Positions 42,722 through 51,556 of a DNA stretch of 64,000 nucleotides are shown in pieces (the stretch's first letter is position 1; each line of letters begins with the position of its first letter). The stretch spans positions 4,278,001 to 4,342,000 of the forward strand of contig NZ_CP041730.1 in the NCBI RefSeq assembly GCF_007431345.1, written 5' to 3'. The notes beneath the pieces are model-generated. The model did not search any database. It was not told where the DNA came from and worked only from the letters and a program-made list of their open reading frames with translations. Origin of the DNA: Chitinimonas arctica (GTDB taxonomy: Bacteria; Pseudomonadota; Gammaproteobacteria; Burkholderiales; Chitinimonadaceae). The position numbers and the translations under genes were made by a program.

Positions 42722-43770
42722 AATTGCATCCCGCCGATCTAAGCCGCGCCGAAACCGCCGGCGTGCTGCAAGCGGGCCAGGCCGATGCGCTATGGCGATT
42801 CCTGGCGGCCGAAGCCGCCGCCCACCCCTCGTTCCGTTTTGCCCACGTCCTCTATTACCTGGGTGGCATGATCGCGATCGCGGCCATGACCTTGTTCATG
42901 TCGGTCGGTTACCAAACCTGGGGGCCGATGGTATTGACTGTCTTCTCCGTCTGCTACGGCTTTCTTGCCTGGCGTTTGGGGGTGTTTTTCCTGGGCAGGC
43001 AATTGATCATTCCAGCCGGTATCCTGTTTACATTGTCGATCGCGTTGGTGCCTTTGGCGGTCTACGGTATTGAAGCGGCCCTGGGGCATTGGGAAGTAGG
43101 CGGGCGCTACAGTGATTACCATCATTATGTCGACTGGCGCTGGTTGAGCATGGAGCTGGCTACCCTGCTGGCCGGCTCCGTGATGTTGTGGCGGTATCGC
43201 TTGCCCTTCATGGTGATGCCGGTGGCGGTCACGCTTTGGTACTTGAGCATGGATATGGCCGATTGGCTGTTGACCGGCCTGAGCGTCGATGACTGGGGGG
43301 ACGATTGGCTGCTACGGAAATGGGTTTCCGTCGTCGTCGGCTTGATGATGTTGGCACTGGCCTTGCGGGTGGATCTGAAAAGCCAGCATACGCGTGGGGA
43401 CTACGCCTTCTGGCTGTACCTGTTTGGTTTGCTCGCATTTTGGGGTGGTTTGAGTTCGATGAACTCGGGCAGCGAGCTGGGCAAAGCCATTTACTGCGCC
43501 ATCAATGTAGGCCTGATCCTGATCGGCGCCGTGCTGGCACGGCGCGCCTTCGCCGTGTTTGGCGGCCTGGGCGTCACCGCCTATCTGGGTCACCTGGCCT
43601 ACGGCCTGTTCAAGGATAGCCTGCTGTTCGCTTTTGCCTTGTCCTTGATCGGGCTGGCCATCGTGTTTGCCGGTGTCTGGTGGAACAAGCATGGCGAAGC
43701 CTTGGGCGCGCGCTGGCGGCGAGCGATTTCGCCTAAGCTGGCCGCCTTGATCGGCTCGCGTCAGCCATGA
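42718..43770 (+). CDS. Multi-pass membrane protein of unknown function (DUF2157-like)
   Basis: A 350-residue protein with a soluble N-terminal 40 residues (PADLSRAETAGVLQAGQADAL) and then eight to ten hydrophobic segments. The helical N-terminal stub followed by paired helices resembles DUF2157-type membrane proteins. No catalytic motif stands out; a His/Asp-rich loop (YSDYHHYVDWRW) lies between segments four and five. Its ATG overlaps the nrdR stop and its own stop overlaps the ribD start, so it is translationally embedded in the nrdR-rib operon, an unusual insertion in an otherwise standard order. Confidence 0.7.
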   Translation: MKLHPADLSRAETAGVLQAGQADALWRFLAAEAAAHPSFRFAHVLYYLGGMIAIAAMTLFMSVGYQTWGPMVLTVFSVCYGFLAWRLGVFFLGRQLIIPAGILFTLSIALVPLAVYGIEAALGHWEVGGRYSDYHHYVDWRWLSMELATLLAGSVMLWRYRLPFMVMPVAVTLWYLSMDMADWLLTGLSVDDWGDDWLLRKWVSVVVGLMMLALALRVDLKSQHTRGDYAFWLYLFGLLAFWGGLSSMNSGSELGKAIYCAINVGLILIGAVLARRAFAVFGGLGVTAYLGHLAYGLFKDSLLFAFALSLIGLAIVFAGVWWNKHGEALGARWRRAISPKLAALIGSRQP

Positions 43771-44873
43771 GTTTCTCCGCCGAGGATCATTTATATATGG
43801 CACAGGCCTTGCGCCTGGCCGAGTCGGGACGCTGCCTGACCACGCCCAACCCGGCCGTCGGATGCGTGCTGGTGCGACAAGGCCGGGTGATAGGGCAGGG
43901 CCATACCCAGCCGGTTGGCGGCCCGCACGCCGAAGTCATGGCCATGCGTGACGCCGTCGAGCAGGGCGAGGATATACGCGGCGCAACCGCCTATGTCACG
44001 CTCGAACCCTGCTCGCACCATGGCCGCACGCCGCCCTGCGCCAACGGTCTGATCGAGGCCGGCATCGCCCGGGTGGTGGCCGCCATGGTCGATCCGCATC
44101 CCTTGGTGGCCGGCCGAGGCCTGGCCATGTTGCGCGAGGCCGGTATCGTGGTGGAGGCGGGCTTGCTGGCCGGCGAGGCGCGCGAATCGCTGGTGGGTTT
44201 TCTGTCGCGGATCGAGCGTGGCCGGCCTTGGTTCCGCCTCAAGATCGCCGCCAGCCTGGACGGCCGTACCGCGCTGGCCAACGGCGAAAGCCAATGGATC
44301 ACCGGGCCGGCGGCACGAGCCGACGTACAGCGCTTGCGGGCACGCTCCTGCGCCATGCTGACGGGCAGCGGCACGGTTTTGAAGGATGACCCCCTGTTGA
44401 CGGTGCGGGACCTGGATATCGGCCGCCAGCCGCTGCGGGTGGTGTTGGACAGCCGCGCGCAAATGCCGGTTACCGCCAAAATGCTGGCGGCTCCCGGCCG
44501 CACCCTGGTGGTGGTGGCGAAGGCGCAAGCCGCCCATATCGCAGCCTTGGAAGGCGCCGGGGCCGAAGTGATCGCGCTGCCGGATGCGCAGGGGCGCGTC
44601 GATCTCGCGGGCTTGCTGGCCGAGCTGGGGCGGCGTGGCATCAATGAACTGACGGCAGAGGCGGGCGCCCGTCTCAACGGCGCCTGTCTGCACAGTGGCC
44701 TGGTGGACGAAGTGGTGCTCTACCAGGCGCCGGTCTTGTTGGGCAACGCGGCCAGCGGCATGGCCGATTTCAGTCTGGGCAGCCTGGCCGACAAATTGGC
44801 GCCCAGGGTAGCGGAGGTGCGCCAGGTGGGCGCCGATACCCGCTACTGTCTGCGCTTTGACGGTAAGTCTTAG
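43767..44873 (+). CDS. ribD: Bifunctional pyrimidine deaminase/reductase of riboflavin synthesis
   Basis: A 368-residue enzyme performing the deamination and reduction that follow GTP cyclohydrolase II. The deaminase half (residues 1-145) shows the zinc site PHAEVMAMRDA and ATVTLEPCSHHGRTPPC-type residues (P-C-x-x-x-G-R-T-P-P-C is visible as PCSHHGRTPPC). The reductase half starts near residue 150 with PWFRLKIAASLDGRTALANG and ends with ELTAEAGARLNGACL. Its ATG overlaps the upstream membrane-protein stop. Forty bases separate it from the methyltransferase gene. Confidence 0.95.
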   Translation: MSFSAEDHLYMAQALRLAESGRCLTTPNPAVGCVLVRQGRVIGQGHTQPVGGPHAEVMAMRDAVEQGEDIRGATAYVTLEPCSHHGRTPPCANGLIEAGIARVVAAMVDPHPLVAGRGLAMLREAGIVVEAGLLAGEARESLVGFLSRIERGRPWFRLKIAASLDGRTALANGESQWITGPAARADVQRLRARSCAMLTGSGTVLKDDPLLTVRDLDIGRQPLRVVLDSRAQMPVTAKMLAAPGRTLVVVAKAQAAHIAALEGAGAEVIALPDAQGRVDLAGLLAELGRRGINELTAEAGARLNGACLHSGLVDEVVLYQAPVLLGNAASGMADFSLGSLADKLAPRVAEVRQVGADTRYCLRFDGKS

Positions 44874-44910
44874 TTCATACCCGCGAATCGATCGCTACAA
44901 GAGGGCAGGC

Positions 44911-45660
44911 ATGCGTTTTCAGGATCATTTCTCCCGCCAGGCCAGCACTTACGCACAGTATCGGCCCAGTTATCCGGAAGACTTGTTCGACTGGTTGGCC
45001 TGCCAAGCGAGCCGGCGTGGACTGGCCTGGGATGTCGCGACCGGCAGCGGCCAGTCGGCGGTGGCGTTGGCGCAGCGATTTACCGAGGTGATCGCCACCG
45101 AGCCCTCGGCCGCCCAGCTTGCAAACGCCGCACGCCGGCCCAATATCAACTACCGGCAGGAACCGGCCGAGCGCGCGTCCCTGGCGGATGGCAGCGCCGA
45201 TCTGATCACCGTGGCGCAAGCCCTGCACTGGTTCGATCTGCCGGCATTCCTGACTGAAGCGGCGCGGGTGTTGCGGCCGGGAGGCGTGCTGGCGGTCTGG
45301 TGCTATGAGCTGTTCAGTGTCGACGCCGATATCGATGCCATCGTCGCGGACTATTATCACGGCACGGTCGGTCCCTATTGGCCGCCGGAGCGGCGCTGGC
45401 TGGAACAGGGCTATGCCGGCCTGGCACTGCCCTACGCCAGCCTGGCCACGCCTGCCTTCACCATGGCGCTGGATTGGAACCTGGACATGCTGCTGGGCTA
45501 TCTCGCCAGCTGGTCCGCCACTCAGCGTTACCGGGACGAAAGGCAGCACGATCCACTGCCGGAGATACGGAACCGCCTGGCCGCCGCCTGGGGCGAGCCC
45601 GCCCACACCCGGCGGATCAATTGGCCGTTGACGGTGCAGGCCTGCCGCAAACCGGCCTGA
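44911..45660 (+). CDS. Class I SAM-dependent methyltransferase
   Basis: A 249-residue methyltransferase. Motif I is visible as WDVATGSGQSAVALA near residue 40, followed by the acidic ATEPSAAQL strand end and VAQALHWFDLPAFLTEAARVLRPGG, the familiar motif II/III region of the UbiE/COQ5-like group. GAGGGCAGGC just before the ATG supports the start at 44911. It sits between ribD and riboflavin synthase and reads in the same direction, but methylation is not part of riboflavin synthesis, so its role in the operon is unclear. The substrate is unknown. Confidence 0.85.
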   Translation: MRFQDHFSRQASTYAQYRPSYPEDLFDWLACQASRRGLAWDVATGSGQSAVALAQRFTEVIATEPSAAQLANAARRPNINYRQEPAERASLADGSADLITVAQALHWFDLPAFLTEAARVLRPGGVLAVWCYELFSVDADIDAIVADYYHGTVGPYWPPERRWLEQGYAGLALPYASLATPAFTMALDWNLDMLLGYLASWSATQRYRDERQHDPLPEIRNRLAAAWGEPAHTRRINWPLTVQACRKPA

Positions 45661-45712
45661 ATAATTGCAGCGCAGCCGCGAACCGCGGCTGCCTTGGGGA
45701 AAAGAGGATCTT

Positions 45713-46351
45713 ATGTTTACCGGCATTATCGAAGCCACCGGCAAAATCGCCACCGTCGCACCATTGGAAGGCGAAGGATTGCGCGTGATGGTGGTCAGTG
45801 AAAATCTGAAATTGAACGATGTCGTCCTCGGCGACAGCATCGCGGTGAGCGGCGCCTGCATGACCGTGGTGGCCAAGACCGAACATAGTTTCAAGTTCGA
45901 TATCTCGGCCGAATCGTTGCGCTGTACCGTGGGGCTGGACGATCCGGGCCGCGAGGTCAATCTGGAGAAGGCCCTGCGCATGGGCGACCGGCTGGGCGGC
46001 CACCTGGTATCGGGCCATGTCGATGGCCTGGGCGAGGTGCTGAAGTTCGCCGAGGTCGGCGAAAGCTGGCAGTTGGTGGTGCAGGCCGAGAAGGCTTTGG
46101 CCAAATTCATCGCCATCAAGGGTTCGGTGGTGATCAACGGGGTATCGCTCACCACCAACCAGGTCAAGGATGTCAACGACCGCTGTATTTTTTCGGTCAA
46201 CCTGATTCCGCACACCGTGGCGGTGACCACGCTCCGACACTTGAAGGTCGGCGACCAGGTCAACCTGGAAATCGACCTGATCGCCCGCTACCTGGAGCGC
46301 ATGCTGCCGGAAGCGGACCCGTTCGAGGCGCTGAAGAAGCGCAAGGGTTAA
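45713..46351 (+). CDS. ribE: Riboflavin synthase, alpha subunit
   Basis: A 212-residue enzyme that dismutates two 6,7-dimethyl-8-ribityllumazine molecules into riboflavin. It opens MFTGIIEATGKI and consists of two homologous barrel halves. The first contains DSIAVSGACMTVV and GDRLGGHLVSGHVDG; the second contains GSVVINGVSLTTNQV and the PHT segment. AAAGAGG precedes the ATG. The gene is followed after 75 bases by ribB. It is named ribC in some nomenclatures. Confidence 0.95.
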   Translation: MFTGIIEATGKIATVAPLEGEGLRVMVVSENLKLNDVVLGDSIAVSGACMTVVAKTEHSFKFDISAESLRCTVGLDDPGREVNLEKALRMGDRLGGHLVSGHVDGLGEVLKFAEVGESWQLVVQAEKALAKFIAIKGSVVINGVSLTTNQVKDVNDRCIFSVNLIPHTVAVTTLRHLKVGDQVNLEIDLIARYLERMLPEADPFEALKKRKG

Positions 46352-46426
46352 AGCGCCGGCCTCCGCGTATAATCGCCGGACACCCTGTCGTGCTCGAATA
46401 GCCTCACCACGGATCTTCCCCCCGCC

Positions 46427-47530
46427 ATGACCATTTCCCCCATTCCCGACCTGATCGCCGAACTCGCCGCTGGCCGCATGATTGTCCTGATGGACGACGA
46501 GGACAGAGAAAACGAGGGCGATCTTTTGATGGCCGCCGAGCATGTCACGCCGGAAGCCATCAATTTCATGGCCAAGCATGCGCGCGGTCTGATCTGTCTG
46601 ACCCTGACCGAGCAACGCTGCCGCCAGCTCAACCTGCCCCTGATGGTGAGCAAGAACGGCGCATCGCACGGTACCAATTTCACCATGAGCATCGAAGCGG
46701 CCGAAGGCGTCAGTACCGGCATCTCGGCGGCCGACCGTGCCCGTACGGTATTGGCCGCGGTGGCGCGCGAGGCCGTGCCCGCCGATATCGTCCAGCCCGG
46801 CCATATCTTTCCGTTGATGGCCCGCGAGGGTGGCGTGCTGGCCCGGGCCGGCCATACCGAGGCGGGCTGTGACCTGGCGCGGATGGCCGGGTGTCTGCCG
46901 GCTTCGGTGATCTGCGAAGTCATGAACGACGACGGCAGCATGGCGCGCCTGCCGGAGCTGCTGCCCTTTGCCGCCCAGCACGGCCTGAAGATCGGCACCA
47001 TCGCCGACCTGATCCAATACCGCAGCCGTACCGAGTCCCTGGTGGAGCGGGTTGGCGAGCGGCAGATCACCACGCCGGCCGGCGAGTTCCAATTGGTGGC
47101 CTTTCGCGAGCAAGGTTGCACGGCCACCCATCTGGCCTTGGTCCTGGGCGATTTCGGGCCGGAAGACGAAGTGCTGGTGCGGGTGCACGAGCCCTTGTCG
47201 GTGCTGGATTGGATGGATGCCGGCCAAACCCGCCATTCATGGGGTATCTACGAAAGCCTGGCAGCCATCAGGGAAGCCGGTCGCGGCGTGGCGGTCCTGT
47301 TGCACCGTAGCGAGGGCGGCGAGGATCTGCTGGCTCGCGCCCTGCCCGAACTGAAGCTCAATACACCGACCAAATGGGATCTGCGCACCTATGGTGTGGG
47401 CGCACAGATGCTCAAGTCGCTGGGCGTGGGACGGATGAAGCTGCTATCGCCTTCGCGCAAGATGCCTAGCATGGCCGGCTTCGGTCTGGAAGTGACCGGT
47501 TTCGTCGAGCCTTTGACCGCGCCGACTTAA
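46427..47530 (+). CDS. ribB: 3,4-dihydroxy-2-butanone 4-phosphate synthase with degenerate GTP cyclohydrolase II-like domain
   Basis: A 367-residue protein. Residues 1-205 form the RibB domain with VLMDDEDRENEGDLLMA, GVSTGISAADRARTV and REGGVLARAGHTEAGCDLA, all catalytic segments intact; it makes the four-carbon unit from ribulose 5-phosphate. Residues 206-367 are related to GTP cyclohydrolase II but lack the C-x10-C-x-C zinc ligands. The corresponding stretch reads VRVHEPLSVLDWMDAGQTRH, so this half should be inactive and a separate RibA is needed. This RibBX form is known in proteobacteria. A TATAAT at 46368-46373 suggests an internal promoter. No FMN riboswitch core is seen upstream. Confidence 0.9.
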   Translation: MTISPIPDLIAELAAGRMIVLMDDEDRENEGDLLMAAEHVTPEAINFMAKHARGLICLTLTEQRCRQLNLPLMVSKNGASHGTNFTMSIEAAEGVSTGISAADRARTVLAAVAREAVPADIVQPGHIFPLMAREGGVLARAGHTEAGCDLARMAGCLPASVICEVMNDDGSMARLPELLPFAAQHGLKIGTIADLIQYRSRTESLVERVGERQITTPAGEFQLVAFREQGCTATHLALVLGDFGPEDEVLVRVHEPLSVLDWMDAGQTRHSWGIYESLAAIREAGRGVAVLLHRSEGGEDLLARALPELKLNTPTKWDLRTYGVGAQMLKSLGVGRMKLLSPSRKMPSMAGFGLEVTGFVEPLTAPT

Positions 47531-47594
47531 ATCACTAGAATTTCGCCCTTTTTTCAATGATCTAGCGCTTACCGGCGCGCCGCCGAGGTCCGTC

Positions 47595-48076
47595 ATGCCC
47601 GCTTTGCATCCATCCCCGAAATCGAATCCAACCTTGATGGCGCGGGTCTGCGTATCGGCATCGTTACCGCGCGCTTCAACAGCGATATCTGCGACGGCTT
47701 GCTGACCGCCTGTCGCGAAGCCTTGCAAGCGCTGGGCGTGGCCGATGCCGATCTGCTATTGAGCAGTGTGCCGGGCGCGCTGGAAATCCCCCTGGTATTG
47801 CAGTCCATGGCGAAATCGGGCCGTTTCGACGCGCTGATCGCCTTGGGCGCCATCGTCCGCGGCGAGACCTACCACTTCGAACTGGTTTCCAACGAATCCG
47901 GTTCGGGCGTGACCCAGGTGGGCCTGGATTTCGGCATTCCCATCGCCAATGCCATCCTGACCACCGAGAACGACGAACAAGCCCTGGTGCGCATGCGGGA
48001 AAAGGGTGGCGATGCTGCCCGTGTCGCGGTGGAAATGGCCCGATTGCAACAGGCGCTGCGGCAGCTGGCACGCTGA
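47595..48076 (+). CDS. ribH: 6,7-dimethyl-8-ribityllumazine synthase, apparent frameshift at codon 2-3
   Basis: The lumazine synthase body is complete: GLRIGIVTARFNSDICDGLL, SSVPGALEIPLVLQ, ALGAIVRGETYHFELVSNES and KGGDAARVAVEMA are all in one frame. That frame has no ATG or GTG ahead of it; the only open starts are a TTG at 47699, inside a conserved strand, or none. The natural ATG at 47595, with GAGG ten bases upstream, is out of frame by one base. Adding one C to the CCC at 47598-47600 would give M-P-R-F-A-S-I-P-E-I-E and restore a normal protein of about 160 residues. Since RibH is normally essential, a missing C in the assembly is the likeliest explanation. Confidence 0.8.
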
Positions 48077-48144
48077 TCCGCCCGGCCGATTCGAACAATC
48101 CCCGCGCGGCCCCCGGCCGCGCTTGCTCTTTAATAGGAACCCCA

Positions 48145-48621
48145 ATGAACCAGACCCCCGAAGCCAAGAAGACCCCGCAGAAATCCTCGCGCCGCAGAGC
48201 GCGCGAATTCGCGGTGCAGGGCCTCTACCAATGGCAGTTGACCGGCGACGGCGTGGCCAATATCGAGCGCTTCCTGCGCGACAGCAGTACCAGCTTCGTG
48301 CGGGCCGACGAGGCACTGTTCCGCGAGATTTTCTATAACGCCCTGCGCGATGCCGAGCCCTTGAAAGTCGCCCTGGCGCCGCATCTGGACCGCGACGAGA
48401 TCGATGTCTGCCCGGTTGAACGCGCCATCCTGCTGGTCGGCGCATTCGAGCTGCTGCATAAGCCGGAAACGCCCTACGCCGTGATCATCAACGAAGCGAT
48501 CGAGATCGCCAAGACCTTCGGCGGCACCGATGGCCACCGTTTCGTCAACGGCGTGCTGGACAAGCTGGCGCTGGAAGTCCGCGCCGACGAAGTGGCCGCC
48601 GGCCGCAACAAGCGGCGCTGA
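48145..48621 (+). CDS. nusB: Transcription antitermination factor NusB
   Basis: A 158-residue all-helical RNA-binding protein that joins NusE on boxA RNA for rRNA antitermination. The early RRRAREFAVQGLYQWQLTG is the arginine-rich RNA-contact region, and VERAILLVGAFELLHKPETPYAVIIN with EAIEIAKTFGGTDGHRFVNGVLDKLA are the core family segments. The first ten residues (Lys/Pro-rich) extend beyond the typical start, which is common. AGGAA precedes the ATG. The ribH-nusB-thiL-pgpA order is widely conserved in proteobacteria. Confidence 0.95.
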   Translation: MNQTPEAKKTPQKSSRRRAREFAVQGLYQWQLTGDGVANIERFLRDSSTSFVRADEALFREIFYNALRDAEPLKVALAPHLDRDEIDVCPVERAILLVGAFELLHKPETPYAVIINEAIEIAKTFGGTDGHRFVNGVLDKLALEVRADEVAAGRNKRR

Positions 48622-48652
48622 CCCGGGATCCGCCGCTTGGACCGGGACTAGC

Positions 48653-49615
48653 ATGGCATTGGACGAATTCGCGCTGATCAGCCGATTCTTTAGTCGTCCC
48701 ACCCCAAACAGTGTTTTGGGCGTGGGTGACGATGCCGCCTTGATCGCACCGACCGCCGGCATGCAGATCGCGGTCTCGGCCGACACCCTGGTGGAAGGCC
48801 GCCATTTTTTTGCCGATGTGGACCCCGTCGCCTTGGGCTGGAAAAGCCTGGCCGTCAATCTCTCCGATATGGCCGCCATGGGGGCCATTCCACGCTGGTT
48901 CACGCTTTGCCTCAGCTTGCCCCGCGCCGACGCCGCCTGGCTGGAAGCGTTCGCCGAAGGACTGTTCGCGCTGGCCGAGCAGCACGGCGTCGAACTGATC
49001 GGCGGCGACACCACCTCCGGGCCCTTGACCATCTCCATCCAGATACTCGGCGAAGTCGCGCCAGGCAAGGCGCTGCGTCGCGATAGCGCATGCGACGGCG
49101 ACGATATCTGGCTGTCCGGACCCACCGGTGCCGCCGCGATGGCGGTGTGCCACCGCTACGGCAAATTACGCCTGGACGAGGACGACCTGGCCTATTGCGC
49201 CGAACGGCTGGATAGACCGCAACCGCAGATCGCCCTCGGCCATGCCCTGGTCGGCTTGGCCCATGCCGCCATCGACGTCTCCGATGGCCTATTGGCCGAC
49301 CTGGGCCATATCGCCCAGCGTTCCGGCCTGGCCGCCACCGTCAAGTTGGCCGATCTGCCGCTGCCGCCCTTGAGCGACGAAGCCTGCGCCCTGCCGCAAT
49401 TCGACCACTGCCTGCTGGCCGGCGGCGACGACTACCAACTTTGTTTCACCGCACCGGTCCAAGCCCGTCCGGCCATAGTCGCGCTGGGTGCGCGCCTGGC
49501 CCTGCCCTTGGCGCGTATCGGCAACTTTTCGACGGGCCGGGGTGTCCACTTGCTGGATGCCAATGGCCAAGCCTTGCGGCTGGCCAGTGCCGGTTTCAAC
49601 CATTTCAACGATTGA
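48653..49615 (+). CDS. thiL: Thiamine-monophosphate kinase
   Basis: A 320-residue enzyme phosphorylating thiamine monophosphate to the diphosphate cofactor. It opens DEFALISRFF and carries GVGDDAALI, the Mg-ATP aspartates of the PurM-like fold. VSADTLVEGRHFF, NLSDMAAMGAIPRWF and LIGGDTTSG follow, with AIDVSDGLLADLGHIA in the second half. The start at 48653 lies 31 bases after nusB; the ribosome site is weak (GGGACTAG). The gene ends three bases before pgpA. Confidence 0.94.
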   Translation: MALDEFALISRFFSRPTPNSVLGVGDDAALIAPTAGMQIAVSADTLVEGRHFFADVDPVALGWKSLAVNLSDMAAMGAIPRWFTLCLSLPRADAAWLEAFAEGLFALAEQHGVELIGGDTTSGPLTISIQILGEVAPGKALRRDSACDGDDIWLSGPTGAAAMAVCHRYGKLRLDEDDLAYCAERLDRPQPQIALGHALVGLAHAAIDVSDGLLADLGHIAQRSGLAATVKLADLPLPPLSDEACALPQFDHCLLAGGDDYQLCFTAPVQARPAIVALGARLALPLARIGNFSTGRGVHLLDANGQALRLASAGFNHFND

Positions 49616-49618
49616 GCC

Positions 49619-50110
49619 ATGCCCGCCATCCGCCAACCCGACCTGCGCCTGCTGCTGTCCCATCCGGCCCACTTTCTATCGCTGGGCTTCGGCAGCGGCC
49701 TTGCACCCAAGGCGCCCGGCACCTTCGGCTCCCTGGCGGCCATGCCTTTCTATGCCTTGCTGTCGCTCGGCTTGTCGCCAACCGCCATCGCCTTGCTGGC
49801 GCTGCCGCTGTTCGGTTTGGGCATCTGGGCCTGTGGCAAGACCGGGCGTGCGCTGGGCGTATCCGACCACGGCGCCATCGTCTGGGACGAAATCGTTGCC
49901 ATGCTGCCCTTGTTGGCATTGGCTCCCCCGACGGTGCTGGGATGGACTGCCGCCTTTGCCCTGTTTCGCCTCTTCGATATCTGGAAGCCCTGGCCCATCA
50001 GCTGGTTCGATGCGCGCATCAAGGGTGGTGTGGGGGTGATGCTGGACGATGCCTTGGCGGCGATTCCGGCGGCTGCTTTGCTGTTCTGGCTTAGGCCTTA
50101 CTTCGAGTGA
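49619..50110 (+). CDS. pgpA: Phosphatidylglycerophosphatase A
   Basis: A 163-residue inner-membrane enzyme that dephosphorylates phosphatidylglycerol phosphate. The typical entry GFGSGLAPKAPGTFGSLAAMPFY is near residue 22, and HGAIVWDEIVAMLPLL with FRLFDIWKPWPISWFD, followed by KGGVGVMLDDALAA, contain the conserved acidic and lysine residues of the PgpA family. It starts three bases after thiL and closes the nrdR-to-pgpA run. The following gene is convergent. Confidence 0.93.
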   Translation: MPAIRQPDLRLLLSHPAHFLSLGFGSGLAPKAPGTFGSLAAMPFYALLSLGLSPTAIALLALPLFGLGIWACGKTGRALGVSDHGAIVWDEIVAMLPLLALAPPTVLGWTAAFALFRLFDIWKPWPISWFDARIKGGVGVMLDDALAAIPAAALLFWLRPYFE

Positions 50111-50129
50111 GGAAAAAGGCTGAAGCGGC

Positions 50130-51128
50130 TTATTGCGCCTGCATCTTTGGCTGCCATTTCTTGCCGGAGAGAGCCAGATTCTCGACCAGCGAGCGCAACA
50201 GCGCTTCGTCGCGCCCTACGATATAGCTCTTGCACTGGCTAGCGACTCTCAGATTGAGTAGCCGAACGGCATCGGTATTTGCAGGCACCCAATTCAGATT
50301 GCCTCCATTTCCACGCATGACGAGCATGCAGGATTCCGTCAGGGGAAATAGAATGATCGCCTTGGCGCTGCCATAACCAACGTCGCAGAAGCCATTTGCC
50401 GATGCACCTTCGGAGATGAGGACCACTGGCGCATCCGAGGTAATGAAGGACTTCTTATCACTTTCCCGAACGAAGACTATCCAGTCGCGACTCTTGAGAA
50501 GAGGGGCAACATTGAAGGCCGTATCGATGGCCTTTTTTACAGTCCAGTTTTTATTGACCCCGACCTCCAAGCCATCGTTCTGGGCCATCTGGACCATGAG
50601 CTTAGCGTCTTCATGAATGTCTTTGTCAGACAAATCGGCGAATTGCGGATTTTTACGTAAAGTGGCAGCTACTGCATCCACTTCGGCGTAGAGCTGCTTC
50701 GTAATGTCGAGAATCCTAGCTTCCCTGAAAAGCTCCAGGGAGTTAAAGAAGTCGGGGGTACGCATTGCGGCGAGTGCGACGAATATGGCCAGGTTTGCGC
50801 GCTCATTGTCATCGATTTGCTTTTGGGCAACCAATTTCCCAATTATCGGGGCGGCCTTGCTTTCGAAGGCGGAGAGCATCGCTTCGACCTCGTACCGAGG
50901 CCGGTCGTCGGCATCCCGCACCGTATAGAACTGCGTCTCGACCGCTGTGTTTTTCGGCTGCTCTAGCCGGAACTTGTTTTGCTTACGGTCGTATACCGCC
51001 AGCCGCCCGTCGCTTGTAAACCCTTCCAGGTAAAACTGGGGCAGGAAGTGCTGCCGCTTCGGCCCGACCAATAGTGGGCGGTGGACATCTTCACCAGCGG
51101 AGGAGTGTGCTTGCTTTGGTGTAATCAT
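50130..51128 (-). CDS. DUF4238 domain-containing protein
   Basis: A 332-residue protein whose PKRQHFLPQFYLEGFTSDGR opening is the hallmark of DUF4238 (H-F-x-P-x-x-Y-L-x-x-F). The rest is mixed alpha/beta, with an acidic helix-rich centre and a beta-strand section SFITSDAPVVLIS, typical of the family, in which the D-x-P segment is conserved. Function is unknown; such genes are often found among accessory or defence genes. It is convergent with pgpA and lies 48 bases from the doc gene on the same strand, the start of an accessory stretch that continues into the RHS locus. Confidence 0.78.
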   Translation of the reverse strand: MITPKQAHSSAGEDVHRPLLVGPKRQHFLPQFYLEGFTSDGRLAVYDRKQNKFRLEQPKNTAVETQFYTVRDADDRPRYEVEAMLSAFESKAAPIIGKLVAQKQIDDNERANLAIFVALAAMRTPDFFNSLELFREARILDITKQLYAEVDAVAATLRKNPQFADLSDKDIHEDAKLMVQMAQNDGLEVGVNKNWTVKKAIDTAFNVAPLLKSRDWIVFVRESDKKSFITSDAPVVLISEGASANGFCDVGYGSAKAIILFPLTESCMLVMRGNGGNLNWVPANTDAVRLLNLRVASQCKSYIVGRDEALLRSLVENLALSGKKWQPKMQAQ

Positions 51129-51175
51129 CGCGATTGGTCGCCCGACTAGCCGAACGGGCCTGCTTGATGCCCTTT

Positions 51176-51556
51176 TTAAGACGCTATCGAATACAGCAAG
51201 ACGGTCAGCTCGTCGTGATCCAATTCGCCTGAAGCGACATCGACCATGATGTCCTCAAGCACCTCCGAGCGAGGCATATCGACCCCCTGAAGTGACAAAT
51301 AAGTCAGTGCCATGACGAGTGCGGTTCGCTTGTTCGCATCATTGAACACATGGCCCCTGGCCAGCGCGACTGCATACATCGCGGCGATCTCGAACACATC
51401 GTCGAGCGCTTCGTATTCGATACGATTCTCCACTCGGGCAAGGGCGCCTTCCAAGGGTCCGATGCCATGGTCGCCTTGTAGTCCTGGCTCGGTTGCCAAG
51501 ATCAAATCATGAATCTCGGCTACCTTGCTGGCGGTGATGAGTGCCTTCGCATTCAT
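51176..51556 (-). CDS. doc: Doc-type Fic toxin (type II toxin-antitoxin system)
   Basis: A 126-residue single-domain Doc/Fic protein. The catalytic loop is HVFNDANKRTALVMALTYL near residue 68 (H-x-F-x-D-A-N-K-R), the Doc form that phosphorylates EF-Tu in the well-studied phage P1 case. The N-terminal KVAEIHDLILATEPGLQGDHGIG is typical of Doc. The ATG at 51556 overlaps the stop of the small upstream gene by four bases, so toxin translation is coupled to its antitoxin. A longer in-frame start at 51721 would read through the antitoxin region and is rejected. Confidence 0.88.
   Translation of the reverse strand: MNAKALITASKVAEIHDLILATEPGLQGDHGIGPLEGALARVENRIEYEALDDVFEIAAMYAVALARGHVFNDANKRTALVMALTYLSLQGVDMPRSEVLEDIMVDVASGELDHDELTVLLYSIAS

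Noticed and set aside
42089..46426. Possible FMN riboswitch ahead of the riboflavin genes
   Set aside because: I looked for the conserved RFN core upstream of ribD, ribE and ribB and did not find it.
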